Of a stretch of DNA of 64,000 bases, positions 62,178 through 64,000 are shown piece by piece (the first letter of the stretch is position 1; every line of letters starts with the position of its first letter). The DNA is taken from the NCBI RefSeq assembly GCF_019443325.1, contig NZ_CP080383.1, positions 3,844,001 through 3,908,000 on the forward strand, in the 5' to 3' direction. The DNA is from Cryobacterium sp. PAMC25264. GTDB lineage: Bacteria; Actinomycetota; Actinomycetes; Actinomycetales; Microbacteriaceae. Below the pieces are notes generated by a model, which had not been told where the DNA came from, searched no databases, and was given only the letters and a program-made list of their open reading frames with translations. The position numbers and the translations under genes are program-made.

Positions 62178-62263
62178 TCGAACGTATGGACCGCCGCCCG
62201 CGCTTCCCGAGTAGGGCATCTCACAGTTGGTTCACAGTCTGGTCGGGACTCCCGGGCGGCGAC

Positions 62264-62278
62264 TAGAGTGAAACCGTG
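62264..62278 (+). promoter_or_regulatory. Predicted leaderless promoter of the cysteine leader peptide
   Basis: The -10 box TAGAGT at 62264-62269 is followed by GAAACC and the GTG start codon of the leader ORF at 62276. Transcription would begin at the start codon. No clear -35 box. Confidence 0.6.
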
Positions 62279-62317
62279 ATCATCCTGACGTCGTGTCCCT
62301 GTTGCTGCTTTCGCTAG
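62276..62317 (+). CDS. Poly-cysteine leader peptide (putative cysteine attenuator)
   Basis: GTG ATC ATC CTG ACG TCG then TGT CCC TGT TGC TGC TTT CGC TAG encodes the 13-residue peptide MIILTSCPCCCFR. Four of 13 codons are Cys, three consecutive. It is positioned to be leaderless and lies 102 bp upstream of cystathionine beta-synthase. Leaderless poly-Cys ORFs that act as cysteine-responsive attenuators upstream of sulfur genes are known in mycobacteria. By analogy, ribosomes would stall on the Cys codons when Cys-tRNA is scarce and so raise expression of the transsulfuration genes. The role here is inferred from position and sequence. Confidence 0.75.
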   Translation: MIILTSCPCCCFR

Positions 62318-62419
62318 CCGACTCGCACACCCGTATTCACCGGTTTCAGACCGCCACCAGGCCAGCGGCCACGCCGGCATCGCTCCGCGCCACGTCACTC
62401 ACGTTCGAAGGATCCCTTC

Positions 62420-63784
62420 ATGAAAATCGCTGACACCATCCTCGACCTCATCGGCAACACGCCCCTGGTCAAGCTGCACAAGGTCACGACGGGCATCTCC
62501 GCCACCGTGCTCGTCAAACTCGAATACCTGAACCCCGGCGGGTCTGCGAAGGACCGCATCGCCACCCGCATCATCGACGCCGCCGAGCGTGACGGGCACC
62601 TGTTGCCCGGTGGCACCATCGTGGAGCCCACCTCCGGTAACACCGGGGTCGGCCTGGCCCTGGTGGCTCAGCAGCGCGGGTACAAGTGCATCTTCGTGCT
62701 GCCCGACAAGGTGGGCGAGGACAAGCGCAATGTGCTCACCGCGTACGGCGCCGAGATCGTCGTGACCCCGACATCCGTGGCGCCGGACGACCCGGAGTCC
62801 TACTACAGCGTCTCCGACCGGCTCGCCCGCGAGACCCCGGGCGCCTTCAAGCCCAACCAGTACTCCAACCCGAACGGTCCGCTCAGCCACTACGAGTCCA
62901 CCGGACCCGAGATCTGGCGCGACACCGACGGTACCGTCACCCACTTCGTTGCCGGCGTGGGCACCGGTGGCACCATCACCGGCACCGGACGGTACCTTCG
63001 TGAGGTGTCGGACGACACCGTGCGCATCATCGGCGCCGACCCGGAGGGCTCGGTGTACTCCGGCGGCAGCGGCCGGCCCTACCTGGTCGAAGGTGTTGGC
63101 GAGGACTTCTGGCCGGGCGCATACGACCCGGCCGTTCCGCACGAGATCATCGCGGTCTCGGATGCCGACTCCTTCGCGATGACCCGCCGGCTCGCCCTCG
63201 AAGAGGGCATCCTGGTCGGTGGCTCCAGCGGCATGGCCGTCGTCGCGGCGCTCCGCGCGGCGAAGGACCTCCCCGCCGATGCCGTTGTGGTCGTGCTGCT
63301 GCCCGACGGCGGCCGCGGCTACCTGGGCAAGATCTTCAACGACGGCTGGATGCGCAGCTACGGCTTCTCCAACGCTCCCGCCGGTCACACCGTGGCCGAC
63401 CTGCTGCGCTCGAAGACCGGCACCCTGCCGGCGTTCGTGTACGTGCACCCGAACGACACCGTGCGCGACGCGATCGAGACCATGACCTCCTCGAGTGTGT
63501 CCCAGGTGCTTGTCCTCGCGGCCAAGCCGCCTGTCGTGATGGGCGAGGTCGTCGGCTCCGTCGACGAACGCAGCCTGATGGCCCGGGTCTTCTCCGGGGA
63601 GTCGCAGCTCACCGACAAGGTGGGCTCGATCGTGGGTGACGCCTTGCCGTTGATCGGTGTGAACGAACCGGTGGGGTCGGCCCGGGCCGCGTTCGCCGAA
63701 CACGACGCCCTCCTCGTCACCGACGGCGGCAAGCCGCTCGGTGTCATCACCCGGCACGACCTCCTGACCTACCTCAGCGTCTAG
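62420..63784 (+). CDS. cbs: Cystathionine beta-synthase
   Basis: 454 residues. The N-terminal PLP domain has IGNTPLVKL, the PLP-binding Lys in LNPGGSAKDRIA, the PLP phosphate loop PTSGNTGVGLAL and GVGTGGTITGTGRYL. The C-terminal tandem CBS domains (about 335-454) include VHPNDTVRDAIETMTSSSVSQVLVLA and LVTDGGKPLGVITRHDLLTYL. It joins serine (or an activated serine) with homocysteine to make cystathionine. The CBS pair separates it from plain cysteine synthase. A GAAGGATC site precedes ATG 62420. It is probably co-transcribed with the following gamma-synthase gene. Confidence 0.92.
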   Translation: MKIADTILDLIGNTPLVKLHKVTTGISATVLVKLEYLNPGGSAKDRIATRIIDAAERDGHLLPGGTIVEPTSGNTGVGLALVAQQRGYKCIFVLPDKVGEDKRNVLTAYGAEIVVTPTSVAPDDPESYYSVSDRLARETPGAFKPNQYSNPNGPLSHYESTGPEIWRDTDGTVTHFVAGVGTGGTITGTGRYLREVSDDTVRIIGADPEGSVYSGGSGRPYLVEGVGEDFWPGAYDPAVPHEIIAVSDADSFAMTRRLALEEGILVGGSSGMAVVAALRAAKDLPADAVVVVLLPDGGRGYLGKIFNDGWMRSYGFSNAPAGHTVADLLRSKTGTLPAFVYVHPNDTVRDAIETMTSSSVSQVLVLAAKPPVVMGEVVGSVDERSLMARVFSGESQLTDKVGSIVGDALPLIGVNEPVGSARAAFAEHDALLVTDGGKPLGVITRHDLLTYLSV

Positions 63785-63849
63785 CTTCGTGCGGGTCCGT
63801 CCCGCCAGCCGAGCGTAGACATCCGACTTTCTTCGAAAAGAGACCCACC

Positions 63850-64000
63850 ATGAGCCACTCCGTGAACCAGAAGTTCAGCACCATCGCCATCCACGCCGGC
63901 CAGGAATTCGACCCCACCACCGGAGCCGTCATCCCGCCGATCTACCAGACCTCCACCTACGTGCAGGACGGCATCGGGGGCCTCCGCGGCGGCTACGAGT
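63850..64000 (+). CDS. metB: Cystathionine gamma-synthase/lyase, N-terminal part (partial)
   Basis: The first 50 residues only, running off the window. FSTIAIHAGQEFDPTTGAVIPPIYQTSTYVQDGIGGLRGGYE is the characteristic start of Cys/Met metabolism PLP enzymes of the MetB type. The pairing with cbs is typical of actinobacteria. Synthase and lyase cannot be told apart from this segment. An AAAGAGACC site precedes ATG 63850. Confidence 0.85.
   Translation, partial: MSHSVNQKFSTIAIHAGQEFDPTTGAVIPPIYQTSTYVQDGIGGLRGGYE

Overview
The window is about 64 kb of high-GC actinobacterial chromosome. Gene content points to Microbacteriaceae, with a Cryobacterium-like organism as my best guess. The evidence is the core block hadA-hadB-murB ... 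aminotransferase-tRNA-Trp-secE-nusG-rplK-rplA ... rplJ-rplL, RamB-type glyoxylate control, several start codons placed about 7 nt after a TANNNT box (leaderless transcripts), and codon usage dominated by G/C third positions. No database search was possible, so names rest on recognisable motifs, lengths and neighbourhood.

Layout. 1-4 kb: end of a deazaflavin-type reductase, then an overlapping trio (acyl-CoA dehydrogenase-like flavoprotein, PIG-L deacetylase/NodS-like methyltransferase fusion, GT2 glycosyltransferase) that looks like an amino-sugar modifying pathway of unknown product. 4-8.2 kb: SGNH hydrolase, HEAT protein and the metNIQ methionine importer. 8.2-11 kb: GNAT, hadA, hadB, murB. 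11.2-16.8 kb: a NarL-type two-component system plus ABC-2 exporter. The kinase is cut by an IS1182-like element (12371-14177, CTAG duplication). 16.9-18.3 kb: first ISL3-family copy. 18.4-22.6 kb: aminotransferase, tRNA-Trp, secE, nusG, rplK, rplA. 22.7-49.3 kb: GntR regulator; a fused permease/degenerate ATPase; the circularly permuted ATP-grasp, alpha-E and transglutaminase operon; MarR; ramB with aceA-aceB (glyoxylate shunt); GNAT; second ISL3 copy; photolyase; quinone oxidoreductase; YqaJ nuclease; MacB-like ABC exporter with an OmpR-type two-component system; GH2 glycosidase; MarR/MFS drug exporter. 49.4-50.6 kb: rplJ-rplL with an L10 leader. 50.7-54 kb: MarR/MFS pair and AlkA glycosylase, separated by an unusual double array of 19-bp repeats. 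54-58.8 kb: LacI regulator and a CUT1 sugar importer. 58.9-62.2 kb: ABC exporter, DUF305 and DUF3105 proteins. 62.3 kb to the end: a poly-cysteine leader peptide followed by cystathionine beta-synthase and the start of cystathionine gamma-synthase.

Three observations stand out. (1) A short leaderless ORF with four Cys codons, three of them in a row, sits directly before the transsulfuration genes and looks like a cysteine attenuator. (2) A roughly 60-bp palindrome beginning CCGCGAACTGTGAG occurs five times at gene ends. It supplies the actual stop codon of four genes on one or both sides, and both ISL3 copies have inserted inside it with 8-bp duplications. (3) At least ten reading frames need one extra base, almost always in a C or G run, to become full length. 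This is more likely a systematic sequencing undercall than gene decay, so broken genes here should be read with caution.
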